DNA from: UBA6614 sp002433235
GTDB taxonomy: Bacteria; Verrucomicrobiota; Verrucomicrobiia; Limisphaerales; UBA1100
Assembly (NCBI GenBank): GCA_002433235.1
Contig: DJHS01000018.1
Location: 1-64,000 of the forward strand
Direction of reading: 5' to 3'
DNA length: 64,000 nt
Made by a program: the position numbers and the translations under genes. Positions 7,514 through 16,750 of the stretch are shown here, one piece after another; positions within the stretch are counted from its first letter, which is position 1, and the number at the start of each line of letters is the position of its first letter. The notes under the pieces are model-generated. The model made no database searches and was not told the origin of the DNA. It was given only the letters and a program-made list of their open reading frames with translations.

Positions 7514-7535
7514 GTACAATTCTTGCACAAACAAG
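7514..7535 (-). promoter_or_regulatory. Possible operator/promoter region of the MerR-type gene
   Basis: Directly upstream of the start codon the minus strand carries an inverted repeat CTTG-(6)-CAAG and the related half sites TTGTGCAA and TTGTAC. MerR-type light regulators bind TTGTAC-like palindromes in their own promoters, so autoregulation is plausible. This is seen by eye only; no matching site was confirmed upstream of the fasciclin promoter. Confidence 0.3.
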
Positions 7536-7785
7536 TGCATGCGAAAAACGATCGTACAGCCTGATAATGTTTTATTACAACTTTACACGCTAAAAAGTTC
7601 TTCGCAGGAAACCATGATCTGAAATCTGAACTCTTGCTTAAAGAAAAATCACTTAAACCACCAAGGCTGCTCCGATGGAAGGTGTGCCTAAGATTATTAC
7701 GGAAAGGAGAATAGCAAGTCGTCTCATGAGCATAATGACTCAACGGGGGCTCTGCGTTGCCCTCCGCTCATTGTCCACCAAACAC

Positions 7786-8727
7786 TCAACTTGAAAGTAC
7801 TTCGACCGCTTTCTCCAAGCTGTCGAGATCGGCAACATTGATAATCTCCACCTCGCGGTCAATGCGACGCATAAAGCCTGTAAGAGCGGTTCCCGGTCCC
7901 AGTTCAATAAACCTCGTGAAGCCTCGTGACAGCAGCCAGCGAATTGAAGCTTCCCAGCGAACCGGCGCAGTCACTTGTTCCACCAATCGTTGGAGTATCT
8001 CGCCCGGAGTTGCGTGGGGTTCGGCGGTGACGTTTGAAATTACCGGCATGCCGGGCAGGTTAAGTTCCACTTTACGAAGGGCAGACTCAAGTTTTGGCTG
8101 AGCGCTTTCCATCAAGCGAGAGTGATAAGCCCCTGCTACCGCTAGGGGCAGTGCACGTTTTGCGCCTTTCTCCTTCGCAAACTCACAGGCCCGATCAATG
8201 TTTTCCTTCGCGCCAGATATCACCAGTTGCCCAGGGCAATTCAAATTCGCCAGTTCAACATCCGTGGCGGCGCATACCTCTCGCGTGGTGTTTTCGTCGA
8301 GTCCAATGACCGCCGCCATGCCGCCTTCGGTCGCATCACAAGCCTCCTGCATAAACCTTCCACGCTTCCGCACAACCGACAGGCCCGCCTCCATTGACAT
8401 CACTCCCGCAGCTGCTAGGGCAGTAAACTCTCCCAGAGATAAGCCAGCTGCCGCCTCGAACTGCAAGTCGGGGACACGCAGTCTGAGGATTTCCAACGCC
8501 ACCCAACTGTGGAGAAAAATGCCGGGCTGCGCATTTTCCGTTTGGGTCAGGAGATCCTCAGGACCCTCGAAACAAATTTTCGCCAAGTCGTAATCAAGCA
8601 CCTCGTTGGTCCGGTCAAACAACGTTTGTGCCTCGGTATATCGCTCCGCCAAGTCCCGGCCCATCCCGACCACCTGAGCACCTTGCCCTGCAAACAACAA
8701 CGCTGTCTTCGTCATGGCCGAAGGCAC
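7786..8727 (-). CDS. fabD: Malonyl-CoA:acyl-carrier-protein transacylase
   Basis: 313 residues from a GTG at 8727 preceded by AGGG; an ATG at 8715 (MTKTALLFAGQGAQ) is equally possible. The N-terminal 'LLFAGQGAQVVGMG' and the nucleophile elbow 'AGLSLGEFTAL' (Ser) are diagnostic, and 'AGAYHSRLM' supplies the catalytic His. It loads malonyl groups onto ACP for fatty acid synthesis in the cytoplasm. No other fab genes are adjacent. The 280-base gap to the MerR-type gene holds that gene's upstream region and nothing else I can name. Confidence 0.95.
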   Translation of the reverse strand: MPSAMTKTALLFAGQGAQVVGMGRDLAERYTEAQTLFDRTNEVLDYDLAKICFEGPEDLLTQTENAQPGIFLHSWVALEILRLRVPDLQFEAAAGLSLGEFTALAAAGVMSMEAGLSVVRKRGRFMQEACDATEGGMAAVIGLDENTTREVCAATDVELANLNCPGQLVISGAKENIDRACEFAKEKGAKRALPLAVAGAYHSRLMESAQPKLESALRKVELNLPGMPVISNVTAEPHATPGEILQRLVEQVTAPVRWEASIRWLLSRGFTRFIELGPGTALTGFMRRIDREVEIINVADLDSLEKAVEVLSS

Positions 8728-8855
8728 TACACGCTACCCTGTTACAACGCAACCCCCTTTATCCTCTGTGGCCCTGCACGCAAAAAAACTCGTGTTATGC
8801 CGTGGAGCCGCAGAGTTGGATTGAGGGCTGAAGCAATCTGCGTTATCCCAAGGCC

Positions 8856-9098
8856 ATGACCTCCACTGAACAGCAGCTCCTCGACACCCTGCTCGAGCTC
8901 GAGGACGCCGTCGCCCGCGTCAATGCCAACCCCAAGCCCGACCTCATGGTCCTCTTCACACGCCTCGACACCCTCACCGCCGCCATGCCTAAGAACACCC
9001 AGCCCGACCTTCTCCATTATCTCCACAAGAAAAGCTACCAGAAAGCCCGGCTCTTTTTACAAGGGGAAGATCCCGAAGCCGGTGCGTGTCCCAGATAG
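8856..9098 (+). CDS. Small conserved-looking helical protein
   Basis: 80 residues beginning 'MTSTEQQLLDTLLELEDAV'. It is rich in Leu, Asp and Lys and predicted mostly alpha-helical, with no signal peptide, membrane segment or Cys motif. The segment 'DLLHYLHKKSYQKARLFLQG' looks like a natural C-terminal helix. It lies 72 bases upstream of mnmE on the same strand, so they may be cotranscribed. I do not recognise the family. Confidence 0.65.
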   Translation: MTSTEQQLLDTLLELEDAVARVNANPKPDLMVLFTRLDTLTAAMPKNTQPDLLHYLHKKSYQKARLFLQGEDPEAGACPR

Positions 9099-9170
9099 AA
9101 ACCGTGCCGCTGTGGGTGAGGCCGGTGGCCTCCCCGCCGACTCCGTAGGGTCCGGCTACAACAACCCGCC

Positions 9171-10526
9171 ATGATCAACGACACCATCGCCGCCATCGCC
9201 ACCCCGCTCGGGGAAGGTGGCCTTGCTGTCATCCGCCTCTCCGGTGCCGATGCCCACGCCATCGCGGGCCAATGCTTTAAACCAATTGGCTCCAATTCAA
9301 AATCACCTGCCGCCGCTCCAAGCCATACCCTTCACTACGGCAAAATCGTCGACCGTGGACGTAACATCGACGAAGTTCTTCTCGCCGTCCTCCGAGCTCC
9401 GCGGACTTTCACTCGCGAGGATACCATCGAGATCACCTGCCATGGCGGCCTGCTCGCCGCGCAATCCGTACTGAAGGCCATCCTTGCTGCCGGCGCACGC
9501 AGCGCCGAGCCCGGCGAGTTCACCCGGCGCGCCTTTCTAAATGGCCGGATCGACCTCACCCAAGCCGAAGCTGTTAGTGACCTCATCCACGCCCGCACCG
9601 ATCTCGCCCTTGCCGCCGCCAACGAGCAGCTTGCGGGTAGGCTAAGTCAACGCATCCACCAGTTGCGTGACGACCTCATGCAAACCCTTGCCCATGTCGA
9701 GGCCCACATCGATTTCCCCGATGAGGACATTGCTCCCGATACCCTTGTACAACTCCTTGCTCGCCTTGAGGCCGTCCTTACCAACATTGACGAGCTACTC
9801 GCCACCGCCGACGAAGGCCGCGTTCTGCGCCAAGGCATCCGCGCCGCCATCATTGGCCGTCCCAATGCCGGCAAGTCCAGCCTGCTCAACCAGCTCCTTG
9901 GCCACGACCGCGCCATTGTCACCTCCGCTCCCGGCACCACCCGCGATACCATCGAGGAAACCGCCAACATCCGCGGCATCCCCGTCGTTTTCATAGACAC
10001 CGCCGGTCTTCGCCATTCCACCGACCCTATCGAGGCCGAAGGCATTCGCCGCAGCCACCAAAGTATCGCCCAAGCCGAGCTTATCCTCCACGTCCTCGAC
10101 GCCAGCGAACCAATGTCCAAGGACGACCAGCAACAAATCGACAACAACCAAGGCAAGCGACAAATCCTCATCGCCAACAAGGCCGACCTCGCCTCCCAAC
10201 TCAACCACCCCGACACCATTAAAATCTCATGCCTCGACGGCAACGGCATTGAAGCACTGAAAGACGCCATCCGCGCCGCCGCGTGGTCCGGCGACATCCG
10301 TGCCGATATGCTCCCCGCCATGATCAACGCCCGTCATCAGGACGCCCTCCGGCGCGCCCGCGAGGCATTGACCCGAGGCCTCGAGGCCCTGCGCGACGGC
10401 CAAACTCTCGAGCTGCCCGCCATGGATCTCCGCATCGCCGCCAACGCAACCGGCGAAGTTGTCGGCAAAACCTCAACCGAAGATCTGCTCGACACCATCT
10501 TCAGCCAATTCTGCATCGGAAAATGA
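9171..10526 (+). CDS. mnmE: tRNA uridine-5-carboxymethylaminomethyl(34) synthesis GTPase MnmE
   Basis: 451 residues, normal length. The N-terminal tetrahydrofolate-binding domain starts 'DTIAAIATPLGEGGLAVIRLSG'. The inserted G domain has G1 'GRPNAGKSS', G3 'DTAG' and G4 'NKAD'. The protein ends 'FCIGK', the conserved C-terminal Cys motif. With MnmG it modifies the wobble uridine of several tRNAs. Its TGA overlaps the ATG of moeA (ATGA), so the two are translationally coupled. No mnmG is in the window. Confidence 0.97.
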   Translation: MINDTIAAIATPLGEGGLAVIRLSGADAHAIAGQCFKPIGSNSKSPAAAPSHTLHYGKIVDRGRNIDEVLLAVLRAPRTFTREDTIEITCHGGLLAAQSVLKAILAAGARSAEPGEFTRRAFLNGRIDLTQAEAVSDLIHARTDLALAAANEQLAGRLSQRIHQLRDDLMQTLAHVEAHIDFPDEDIAPDTLVQLLARLEAVLTNIDELLATADEGRVLRQGIRAAIIGRPNAGKSSLLNQLLGHDRAIVTSAPGTTRDTIEETANIRGIPVVFIDTAGLRHSTDPIEAEGIRRSHQSIAQAELILHVLDASEPMSKDDQQQIDNNQGKRQILIANKADLASQLNHPDTIKISCLDGNGIEALKDAIRAAAWSGDIRADMLPAMINARHQDALRRAREALTRGLEALRDGQTLELPAMDLRIAANATGEVVGKTSTEDLLDTIFSQFCIGK

Positions 10527-11701
10527 TCGAACTCGAAGAAGCCACCACACGCATCCTGAAAACCATCCGCCCCACGGAGCAGGAAACCATCCCCCTTGCC
10601 AATGCCGCCGGCCGTATCCTGGCAGCATCACAAGAATCCCCCGTCAATCTCCCCGCCTTCGACAACTCCGCAATGGACGGTTACGCCGTACGTGCCGCCG
10701 ATGCCGCCACCGGCGCGCGCCTCCGGCAAATCGGCGAAGTCCCCGCAGGCGCATTCTTCGCGGGCGCGGTCAGAGAGGCCCAATGCGTGCGCATATACAC
10801 TGGCTCCCCCATTCCCGCAGGAGCCAATGCCGTAGTGATGCAGGAAGACACACAGATGAAAGGCGACACGATTGAGATCACCGAAGGAGTGAAGCCATTT
10901 GAACACATTCGCTTGCAAGGTGAAGATGTGAGGGAGGGGGAAACCATTGGCCGAACAGGCGAGAAATTACACGCTGGCCGTTTGCAACTGCTTGGGGCCG
11001 CCGGTGTGGCCCGCGTGGAGACCTTTCGGCGCCCGATTGTTGGCGTGTTGGCCACCGGCGACGAATTGCGCGAACCCGGGATGGAACTGGGCGAGGGGGG
11101 CATCTATGAAAGCAACCGCGTGGCTCTTGCGGAACTCATTCGACAAGCCGGCGCGGAGGCGCGAGTGTTTCCACTGGTGCCGGACACGCTGGAAGCCACC
11201 GTTGACGCGTTGGGCGGGGCGTTTGCCGAGTGCGATGCGGTGGTCACCTCCGGTGGCGTGAGCGTGGGCGAGCATGACTACGTAAAGGCGGCCTTCGAAA
11301 AGCTCGGCGGCTCGCTCGATTTTTGGCGGGTAAAGATCAAACCAGGCAAGCCATTCGTTTTTGGGCGGCTGGACGACCGTCCGCTCTTTGGCGTGCCGGG
11401 CAATCCAGTCTCGGCCATGGTCACATTCCTCGTACTGGTGCGCCCGGCGGTGTTGCAAATGCAAGGCGCGACTACATTGGAATTGCCCTCACACCCGGGA
11501 GTGCTGGCCGACCCACTGGCTAATCGCGGCGACCGTCGCCATTTTATGCGCGTGCGCGTTGACACCCAAGGCACCGTGCACGCCACCGGCTTGCAGGCCT
11601 CCCATGCCGTCGCCGGCCTGGGTCAAGCTAACGGACTCGTGGACGTGACTCCGAAGACGGTGTTGGGCGAAGGTGAACACGTGGACGTGCTGCGGTTTTG
11701 A
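10523..11701 (+). CDS. moeA: Molybdopterin molybdenumtransferase
   Basis: 392 residues from the ATG at 10523 that overlaps the mnmE stop; a longer in-frame ORF reaching back to 10283 lies inside mnmE and is rejected. Marker segments are 'LPAFDNSAMDGYAVRA', 'YTGSPIPAGANAVVMQE', 'GGVSVGEHDYVK' and 'FGVPGNPVSAMVTF'. It inserts molybdate into adenylated molybdopterin, completing Mo cofactor. The ending 'VLGEGEHVDVLRF' is a normal C-terminus. No other molybdenum genes are in the window. Confidence 0.96.
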   Translation: MIELEEATTRILKTIRPTEQETIPLANAAGRILAASQESPVNLPAFDNSAMDGYAVRAADAATGARLRQIGEVPAGAFFAGAVREAQCVRIYTGSPIPAGANAVVMQEDTQMKGDTIEITEGVKPFEHIRLQGEDVREGETIGRTGEKLHAGRLQLLGAAGVARVETFRRPIVGVLATGDELREPGMELGEGGIYESNRVALAELIRQAGAEARVFPLVPDTLEATVDALGGAFAECDAVVTSGGVSVGEHDYVKAAFEKLGGSLDFWRVKIKPGKPFVFGRLDDRPLFGVPGNPVSAMVTFLVLVRPAVLQMQGATTLELPSHPGVLADPLANRGDRRHFMRVRVDTQGTVHATGLQASHAVAGLGQANGLVDVTPKTVLGEGEHVDVLRF

Positions 11702-11711
11702 TGATCACTCC

Positions 11712-11900
11712 CTAAAGGTACTCCTTCAACTTCTCCCGATACTTGCGGTACAGACCGCTGAGTACAATAAGGATGACGCCCATGTCCATGAAGGTGAGGA
11801 TGCGCGGCACTCCGTCGAGCTTGCTCCAAGCGAGGAACATCAGGTTGCTTGCCAGCATGCCAAAGCTCACGAGATAAATTAATATAATGACACGCCGCAT
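11712..11900 (-). CDS. Small membrane protein (possibly the 3' part of a frameshifted gene)
   Basis: 62 residues from the ATG at 11900. Two hydrophobic segments are visible ('VIILIYLVSFGMLASNLMFLA', split by eye at the Gly, and 'ILTFMDMGVILIVLSGLY') followed by a basic tail ending 'YREKLKEYL'. It is convergent with moeA with 10 bases between. It can stand alone as a two-helix protein, but the sequence upstream suggests it is the C-terminal part of a longer protein; see the entry for 11712-12110. Confidence 0.5.
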   Translation of the reverse strand: MRRVIILIYLVSFGMLASNLMFLAWSKLDGVPRILTFMDMGVILIVLSGLYRKYREKLKEYL

Positions 11901-12110
11901 CGCTGATGCCGGCGCACCCCATGCGCGCAATGTACACCAGCAACATATCCAGACGCGCCAGCCACACTTTGCCGACTTGCAGCTCAAAGGAACCCTTGTC
12001 CGGTGCCGCCACGGTAATCACCCGAGGTTGTTTTGAATCTCCAATTGTTTCGCGCTGGTGATCAATCCATAAATGAGTACCACCGCTGAGATTACGCACA
12101 ACCATGCCAT
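11712..12110 (-). pseudogene. Putative frameshifted three-helix membrane protein gene
   Basis: Three protein-like pieces lie in line but in two frames. From the ATG at 12110: 'MAWLCVISAVVLIYGLITSA', a good membrane anchor, stopping at 12018. Then in the -1 frame: 'VITVAAPDKGSFELQVGKVW' and 'LARLDMLLVYIARMG'. Then back in the first frame: the two-helix segment ending at 11712. Joined, they give about 130 residues. Either two compensating indels (mutation or sequencing error) broke one gene, or these are separate small ORFs. The first shift falls near CAAAACAACC. Confidence 0.38.
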
Positions 12111-12182
12111 GTCCCGACAATATCGCACCCTATTCGCATTGGGAAATTGAAATACCAAATATCGAACATCGATTGGATCAAT

Positions 12183-12222
12183 ACTTAAACATATCAACAT
12201 ATCCGGATATATTGATTTAAGT
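12183..12222. promoter_or_regulatory. Long imperfect palindrome upstream of metH
   Basis: The core ATATCCGGATAT (12199-12210) is perfect. It extends to a 24-base palindrome ATCAACATATCC/GGATATATTGAT with one mismatch, flanked by ACTTAAA and TTTAAGT arms. It ends about 39 bases before the metH start. It looks like a dimer-binding operator, or a hairpin if transcribed. Methionine-cycle genes are often controlled by SAM/SAH-responsive repressors at such palindromes; which factor binds here is unknown. Confidence 0.5.
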
Positions 12223-12260
12223 GTTGACGAATGGAGTGTATAGCGTAGCATGGAGCGCTG

Positions 12261-15200
12261 ATGAATGAATCGCCCATCAAGGCAGAACTGCGGGAGCAAT
12301 TGGCTGAGCGTATTCTTTTTTTGGATGGCGCGATGGGGACGATGGTGCAGCGCCATGAGCTGGAGGAGGGCGATTTTCGTGGGGAACGGTTTGCCGATCA
12401 TCCGGGTGACCTGAAGGGGAACAATGATCTGCTGTCTCTCGCGCGCCCGGAGATTATTCGCGGCATTCACATGCAATTTCTCGAGGCGGGCTGCGACATC
12501 ATTGAGACGAATACTTTCAGCGCCACGCGCATTGGCATGGCGGATTATGCGATGGAGGATATCGCGCGCGAATTGAATGTCGCCTCGGCCCAGCTGGCCC
12601 GCGAAGCGGTGGAGGCGGTGATGGCCAAGGATGCCTCGCGCCGCTGTTATGTGGCAGGGGCGATCGGGCCAACCAATCGTACGGCTTCGATATCGCCGGA
12701 TGTAAATGATCCAGGTTTTCGCGCGGTGACCTTTGATGATCTCGTGGCGGTGTACCGTGAGCAGACGGAGGCCTTGATCGAGGGCGGCGTGGACATCCTG
12801 TTGCCGGAAACGACTTTCGATACGCTCAACCTCAAGGCGGCGTTGTTTGCGATTGAGGAAGTGTTTTTGGAACACGGTGAACGGTTGCCGGTGATGGTTT
12901 CGGTGACGATCACCGATGCCTCCGGCCGCACGCTCTCGGGGCAGACAACCGAGGCGTTTTGGAATTCCATCGCGCACGCCAAGCCCTTCACCGTGGGCAT
13001 CAACTGCGCGCTCGGCGCGAAGGAAATGGCGCCGTACATCCGCGAGTTGTCGCGCATTGCGGATACCTATGTGCACTGTTATCCGAACGCCGGATTGCCA
13101 AATCCATTGGCGGAAACGGGTTACGACGAACGGCCGGTGGACACGGCGGCGGCGTTGCGTGACTTGGCTGATCAAGGCTTACTAAACGTGGCCGGCGGTT
13201 GCTGCGGCACGACGCCAGCCCATTTGCAGGCGATCATTGAGACGCTGGCCGAAGTGAAGCCGCGCGTGCCCGCAACATTGCCGGGTTCACTGCGTTTAAG
13301 TGGTCTGGAGCCGCAGACGATTGGCGATCGCACCGGCCAACTGGCGATGGTGGGTGAGCGCACGAACGTGATGGGCTCGCCGAAGTTCAAGAAACTCATC
13401 AAGGAAGGTGATTTTGAGGCAGCACTTGCGTTGGCGCGGCAGCAGGTGGTGAACGGCGCCAACGTCATCGACATTTGTTTCGACGAAGGCCTGCTCGATG
13501 CCGAGGCGTGCATGCGCAAATTTTTGAACCTGCTCGCGTCCGATCCGGACATATCACGTGTGCCGATCATGGTGGACAGCTCCAAGTGGACCGTGCTGGA
13601 AGAAGGCCTGAAGTGTCTGCAGGGCAAGGGCATCGTGAACTCAATCAGCCTCAAGGGAGGCGAGGAGGAATTCCTTCGGCAGGCGGCCTTGTGCCGGCGC
13701 TACGGGGCGGCTGCCGTGGTCATGGCCTTTGACGAAAAAGGTCAGGCGGCGACGATTGAGGACAAAGTGGCCATCGCCGAACGCGCCTACACGCTGCTGA
13801 CCGAGCAACTGGATTTTCCGCCGGAAGACATCATTTTTGACCTCAACATCCTGACCGTCGCCACCGGCATGGAGGAGCATAATGATTATGCGGTCAACTT
13901 CATCGAGGCCGTGCGGCAAGTGAAGGAGCGTTGCCCGGGCGCCCGCACCAGCGGCGGCGTGAGCAATATTTCGTTTTCCTTTCGCGGCAATAACGTCGTT
14001 CGCGAGGCGATGCACTCGGCGTTCCTCTATCACGCCGTGGAGGCCGGCCTGGACATGGGCATCGTCAATGCCGGCATGCTTGAGGTGTACGAACAAATTG
14101 AGCCCGAGTTGCTGGAGCACGTGGAAGACGTTTTGTTGAACCGGCGCTCGGATGCGACGGATCGCCTCATTGATTACGCGGAGCAGTTCAAGGGTGTCAA
14201 AAAAGAACGCGCCGCTGCCGATCAAAAATGGCGCGAGGAACCGGTGGCCGCTCGACTGAGCCACGCACTGGTAAACGGCATCACCGAATTCATTGAGGAA
14301 GATACCGAGGAAGCCCGCGCGGCTGCCGCGCGTCCACTCGAAGTGATCGAGGGGCCGTTGATGGATGGCATGAAAGTGGTCGGCGAGCTGTTTGGTGCCG
14401 GCAAGATGTTCCTGCCGCAAGTGGTGAAAAGCGCGCGCGTGATGAAAAAGGCCGTGGCTTATCTCACCCCGTTCATGGAGGCGGAGAAAGGCGAGGGCGA
14501 CGAAACCAGCGCGGGTACGTTTGTGATCGCCACGGTCAAGGGCGACGTGCACGACATCGGTAAAAATATCGTCGGCGTCGTGCTCGGCTGTAATGGCTAC
14601 AAAGTCATCGATCTGGGCGTGATGGTGGATTGTGATTCCATTTTGAAAGCCGCCGAGGAACACAACGCGGACATCATTGGCCTGAGCGGGTTGATCACGC
14701 CGTCGCTGGATGAAATGATTTTTAACGCCAAGGAAATGCAACGGCGCGGCCTCCGGACACCGCTGTTGATTGGCGGCGCCACCACAAGCAAGGCTCACAC
14801 GGCGATCAAGATTGCCCCGGCCTACGAGGGGCCCACGTGTCATGTGCTTGATGCCTCGCTGGTGGTGGGTGTGTGCAACGATTTGCTCAGTGAAAATCGG
14901 CGTGATGATTTTCGTGAAGAACTGGAAGCCGAACACGAGCGCCTGCGTGAGAAGTTTGCCAGCGGCGAGGATGGCCGCAAAGACATTGTGCCCTTGGCCA
15001 ATGCCCGCGCCGCCGCGCCGCAATACGACTGGGCCACCGAGGAGATTCGCATGCCGGAAATCCTTGGCCTGCAGCATTTTAAATCCATCCCGCTGGATGT
15101 GCTGGCGACCTACATCGACTGGTCGCCATTCTTCTGGGCGTGGCAGTTGCACGGGGTGTACCCGACTATTTTCAACAAGCCCGAGGAAGGGAAGGAGGCG

Positions 15201-15992
15201 AAGAAGCTGTTTGCCGACGGCCAGAAAATGCTGGAGGACATCATTGCCAACCAGCGGTTCACCGCGCGGGCGGTGGCCGGATTTTGGCCGGCCAACAGTG
15301 TGGGAGAGGATGTGGAAGTGTACGCGGATGATTCACGTACCCAGCAACTGGCCACGTTCCATTTCCTGCGCCAGCAACGCCAGAAAAAGGAAGGGCAACT
15401 GTGTCGCAGTCTGGCGGATAACATCGCGCCAAAGGAGAGCGGGCGCGTGGATTACTTTGGCGGCTTTGTGGTGACGGTGGGCCAAGAGGTGGAGGATTAC
15501 GCCGCCACCTTCCGCGATGCGGGCGATGATTACAGCGCCATCATCGTGCAGGCGCTGGGCGATCGCCTCGCCGAGGCCAGCGCGGAGTACATTCATAAAA
15601 CCCTGCGCGACCAGAGCGGTGCTGGCGCTGAGGAAGGGTTTGCGGCAGAAACCAAACTCGACGAGGAGCAGGCGAAGTTTTTGATCAGGGAAAAGTACCG
15701 CGGCATCCGGCCGGCGGCGGGATATCCGTCCTGTCCGGATCACAGTGAGAAAGCGACGCTTTGGAAATTGCTCGAGGCCGAGGAGCGCACGGGCGCCACT
15801 CTCACCACCAGCTATGCCATGAAACCGCCCAGCACGGTAAGCGGGTATTACCTGAATCAGGCGGACGCAAAATATTTCAACCTCGGCCTAATCGGCGAGG
15901 ATCAGGTGGCCGACTATGCCGCGCGCAAAAACATTTCCCAATCCGAAGCCGAAAAATGGCTCCGGCCGCATTTGGGTTACGACGAGGATTAA
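12261..15992 (+). CDS. metH: Cobalamin-dependent methionine synthase
   Basis: 1243 residues, full length with all four modules. The homocysteine domain (about 1-330) has zinc ligands Cys249 ('GINCALG') and Cys314/Cys315 ('GGCCGTTP'). The pterin domain (about 345-620) contains 'GERTNVMGSPKF'. The cap and B12 domain (about 640-900) carries 'DVHDIGKNIV' with cobalt ligand His764. The C-terminal activation domain (about 910-1243) has 'RGIRPAAGYPSCPDH'. It transfers methyl from methyltetrahydrofolate to homocysteine. Chosen start ATGAATGAA follows GGAGCG. A palindrome lies upstream. Confidence 0.98.
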   Translation: MNESPIKAELREQLAERILFLDGAMGTMVQRHELEEGDFRGERFADHPGDLKGNNDLLSLARPEIIRGIHMQFLEAGCDIIETNTFSATRIGMADYAMEDIARELNVASAQLAREAVEAVMAKDASRRCYVAGAIGPTNRTASISPDVNDPGFRAVTFDDLVAVYREQTEALIEGGVDILLPETTFDTLNLKAALFAIEEVFLEHGERLPVMVSVTITDASGRTLSGQTTEAFWNSIAHAKPFTVGINCALGAKEMAPYIRELSRIADTYVHCYPNAGLPNPLAETGYDERPVDTAAALRDLADQGLLNVAGGCCGTTPAHLQAIIETLAEVKPRVPATLPGSLRLSGLEPQTIGDRTGQLAMVGERTNVMGSPKFKKLIKEGDFEAALALARQQVVNGANVIDICFDEGLLDAEACMRKFLNLLASDPDISRVPIMVDSSKWTVLEEGLKCLQGKGIVNSISLKGGEEEFLRQAALCRRYGAAAVVMAFDEKGQAATIEDKVAIAERAYTLLTEQLDFPPEDIIFDLNILTVATGMEEHNDYAVNFIEAVRQVKERCPGARTSGGVSNISFSFRGNNVVREAMHSAFLYHAVEAGLDMGIVNAGMLEVYEQIEPELLEHVEDVLLNRRSDATDRLIDYAEQFKGVKKERAAADQKWREEPVAARLSHALVNGITEFIEEDTEEARAAAARPLEVIEGPLMDGMKVVGELFGAGKMFLPQVVKSARVMKKAVAYLTPFMEAEKGEGDETSAGTFVIATVKGDVHDIGKNIVGVVLGCNGYKVIDLGVMVDCDSILKAAEEHNADIIGLSGLITPSLDEMIFNAKEMQRRGLRTPLLIGGATTSKAHTAIKIAPAYEGPTCHVLDASLVVGVCNDLLSENRRDDFREELEAEHERLREKFASGEDGRKDIVPLANARAAAPQYDWATEEIRMPEILGLQHFKSIPLDVLATYIDWSPFFWAWQLHGVYPTIFNKPEEGKEAKKLFADGQKMLEDIIANQRFTARAVAGFWPANSVGEDVEVYADDSRTQQLATFHFLRQQRQKKEGQLCRSLADNIAPKESGRVDYFGGFVVTVGQEVEDYAATFRDAGDDYSAIIVQALGDRLAEASAEYIHKTLRDQSGAGAEEGFAAETKLDEEQAKFLIREKYRGIRPAAGYPSCPDHSEKATLWKLLEAEERTGATLTTSYAMKPPSTVSGYYLNQADAKYFNLGLIGEDQVADYAARKNISQSEAEKWLRPHLGYDED

Positions 15993-15994
15993 TC

Positions 15995-16750
15995 ATGAAA
16001 ACGAACCGAGCTTTCACCCTGATTGAACTGCTGGTGGTTATCGCCATCATCGGGATTTTGGCTGCGATTCTCCTGCCGGCACTGTCCAAGGTAAAATTTA
16101 AAGCCATGACGGCCCAAAATAAAAATAACCTGAAGCAAATTGGGGCCGCGGCAGCATTGTTTGAAGGGGACAACCAGAGCCGGATGGTTGGTGTGGGAGA
16201 TCATACCGGCAAACAATTCTTTGGCATCTATCAGGGGCCTGGGACAAAGGTTGATTTTTCGCGCGGAACTCTCAGTCCGTATGTAAATGGAGACATCAAG
16301 GTTTGGGCCGACCCTGCGCATAACAGTTATACCCCACGGGCCGACGGCCAAACCTGCAGCTACGGCTACAACTACCATTACCTCAACAAAAAGGTTGAGA
16401 AGGGCAACTGGTGGGATGGCGCAGATTACAAATATTGGTGGGAGGGGGTTCACTCAAGCCTCATTCGCAATCCTGCTGAGACGGTTGTCTTCGGGGATTC
16501 CGGCCGAAACTGGATGGGGCCGGAGGAGGAGAACTGGTATTGGACACCCCCTTCGGAAGCGCGCCGCTGGCCCGGATGGGAGACGGCCTACACGCAGTTT
16601 CGTCACAATGGCAAGGCGTGTATCAGTTGGGCTGACGGCCACGTGGATCTGAGAAATCCTCACACGTCCTTGCCGGTTAATGCGGATCGTCTGGGTTATA
16701 TTTGTGGTACGGACGACAAGTTGTTCAAACTCAACAAACAACAGCCGTGA
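15995..16750 (+). CDS. Type II secretion/prepilin-like protein with H-X9-DG motif
   Basis: 251 residues from the ATG at 15995, two bases after the metH stop; a longer in-frame ORF into metH is rejected. The N-terminus is a prepilin peptidase site: short basic leader, then 'FTLIELLVVIAIIGILAAIL', cleaved before Phe. The C-terminal part has the H-x9-DG pattern, His of 'RHNGK' followed by 'SWADGHVDL'. This family is greatly expanded in Verrucomicrobia, Lentisphaerae and Planctomycetes and gives a pseudopilin-like surface or periplasmic protein. No pilus assembly genes are nearby. Confidence 0.93.
   Translation: MKTNRAFTLIELLVVIAIIGILAAILLPALSKVKFKAMTAQNKNNLKQIGAAAALFEGDNQSRMVGVGDHTGKQFFGIYQGPGTKVDFSRGTLSPYVNGDIKVWADPAHNSYTPRADGQTCSYGYNYHYLNKKVEKGNWWDGADYKYWWEGVHSSLIRNPAETVVFGDSGRNWMGPEEENWYWTPPSEARRWPGWETAYTQFRHNGKACISWADGHVDLRNPHTSLPVNADRLGYICGTDDKLFKLNKQQP

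Noticed and set aside
9647..10327. 226-codon minus-strand frame inside mnmE
   Set aside because: Antisense to the MnmE GTPase domain; Ser/Arg/Met-rich and without motifs.
12123..13175. Long minus-strand frame opposite the metH start
   Set aside because: Antisense to the MetH homocysteine domain and non-protein-like; only its last 30 codons (12018-12110), beyond metH, look real and are treated as part of the split membrane gene.
13641..15152. 503-codon open frame on the minus strand inside metH
   Set aside because: It lies wholly antisense to the unmistakable MetH coding sequence, is His/Arg-rich and matches no protein pattern; it is a codon-bias shadow.
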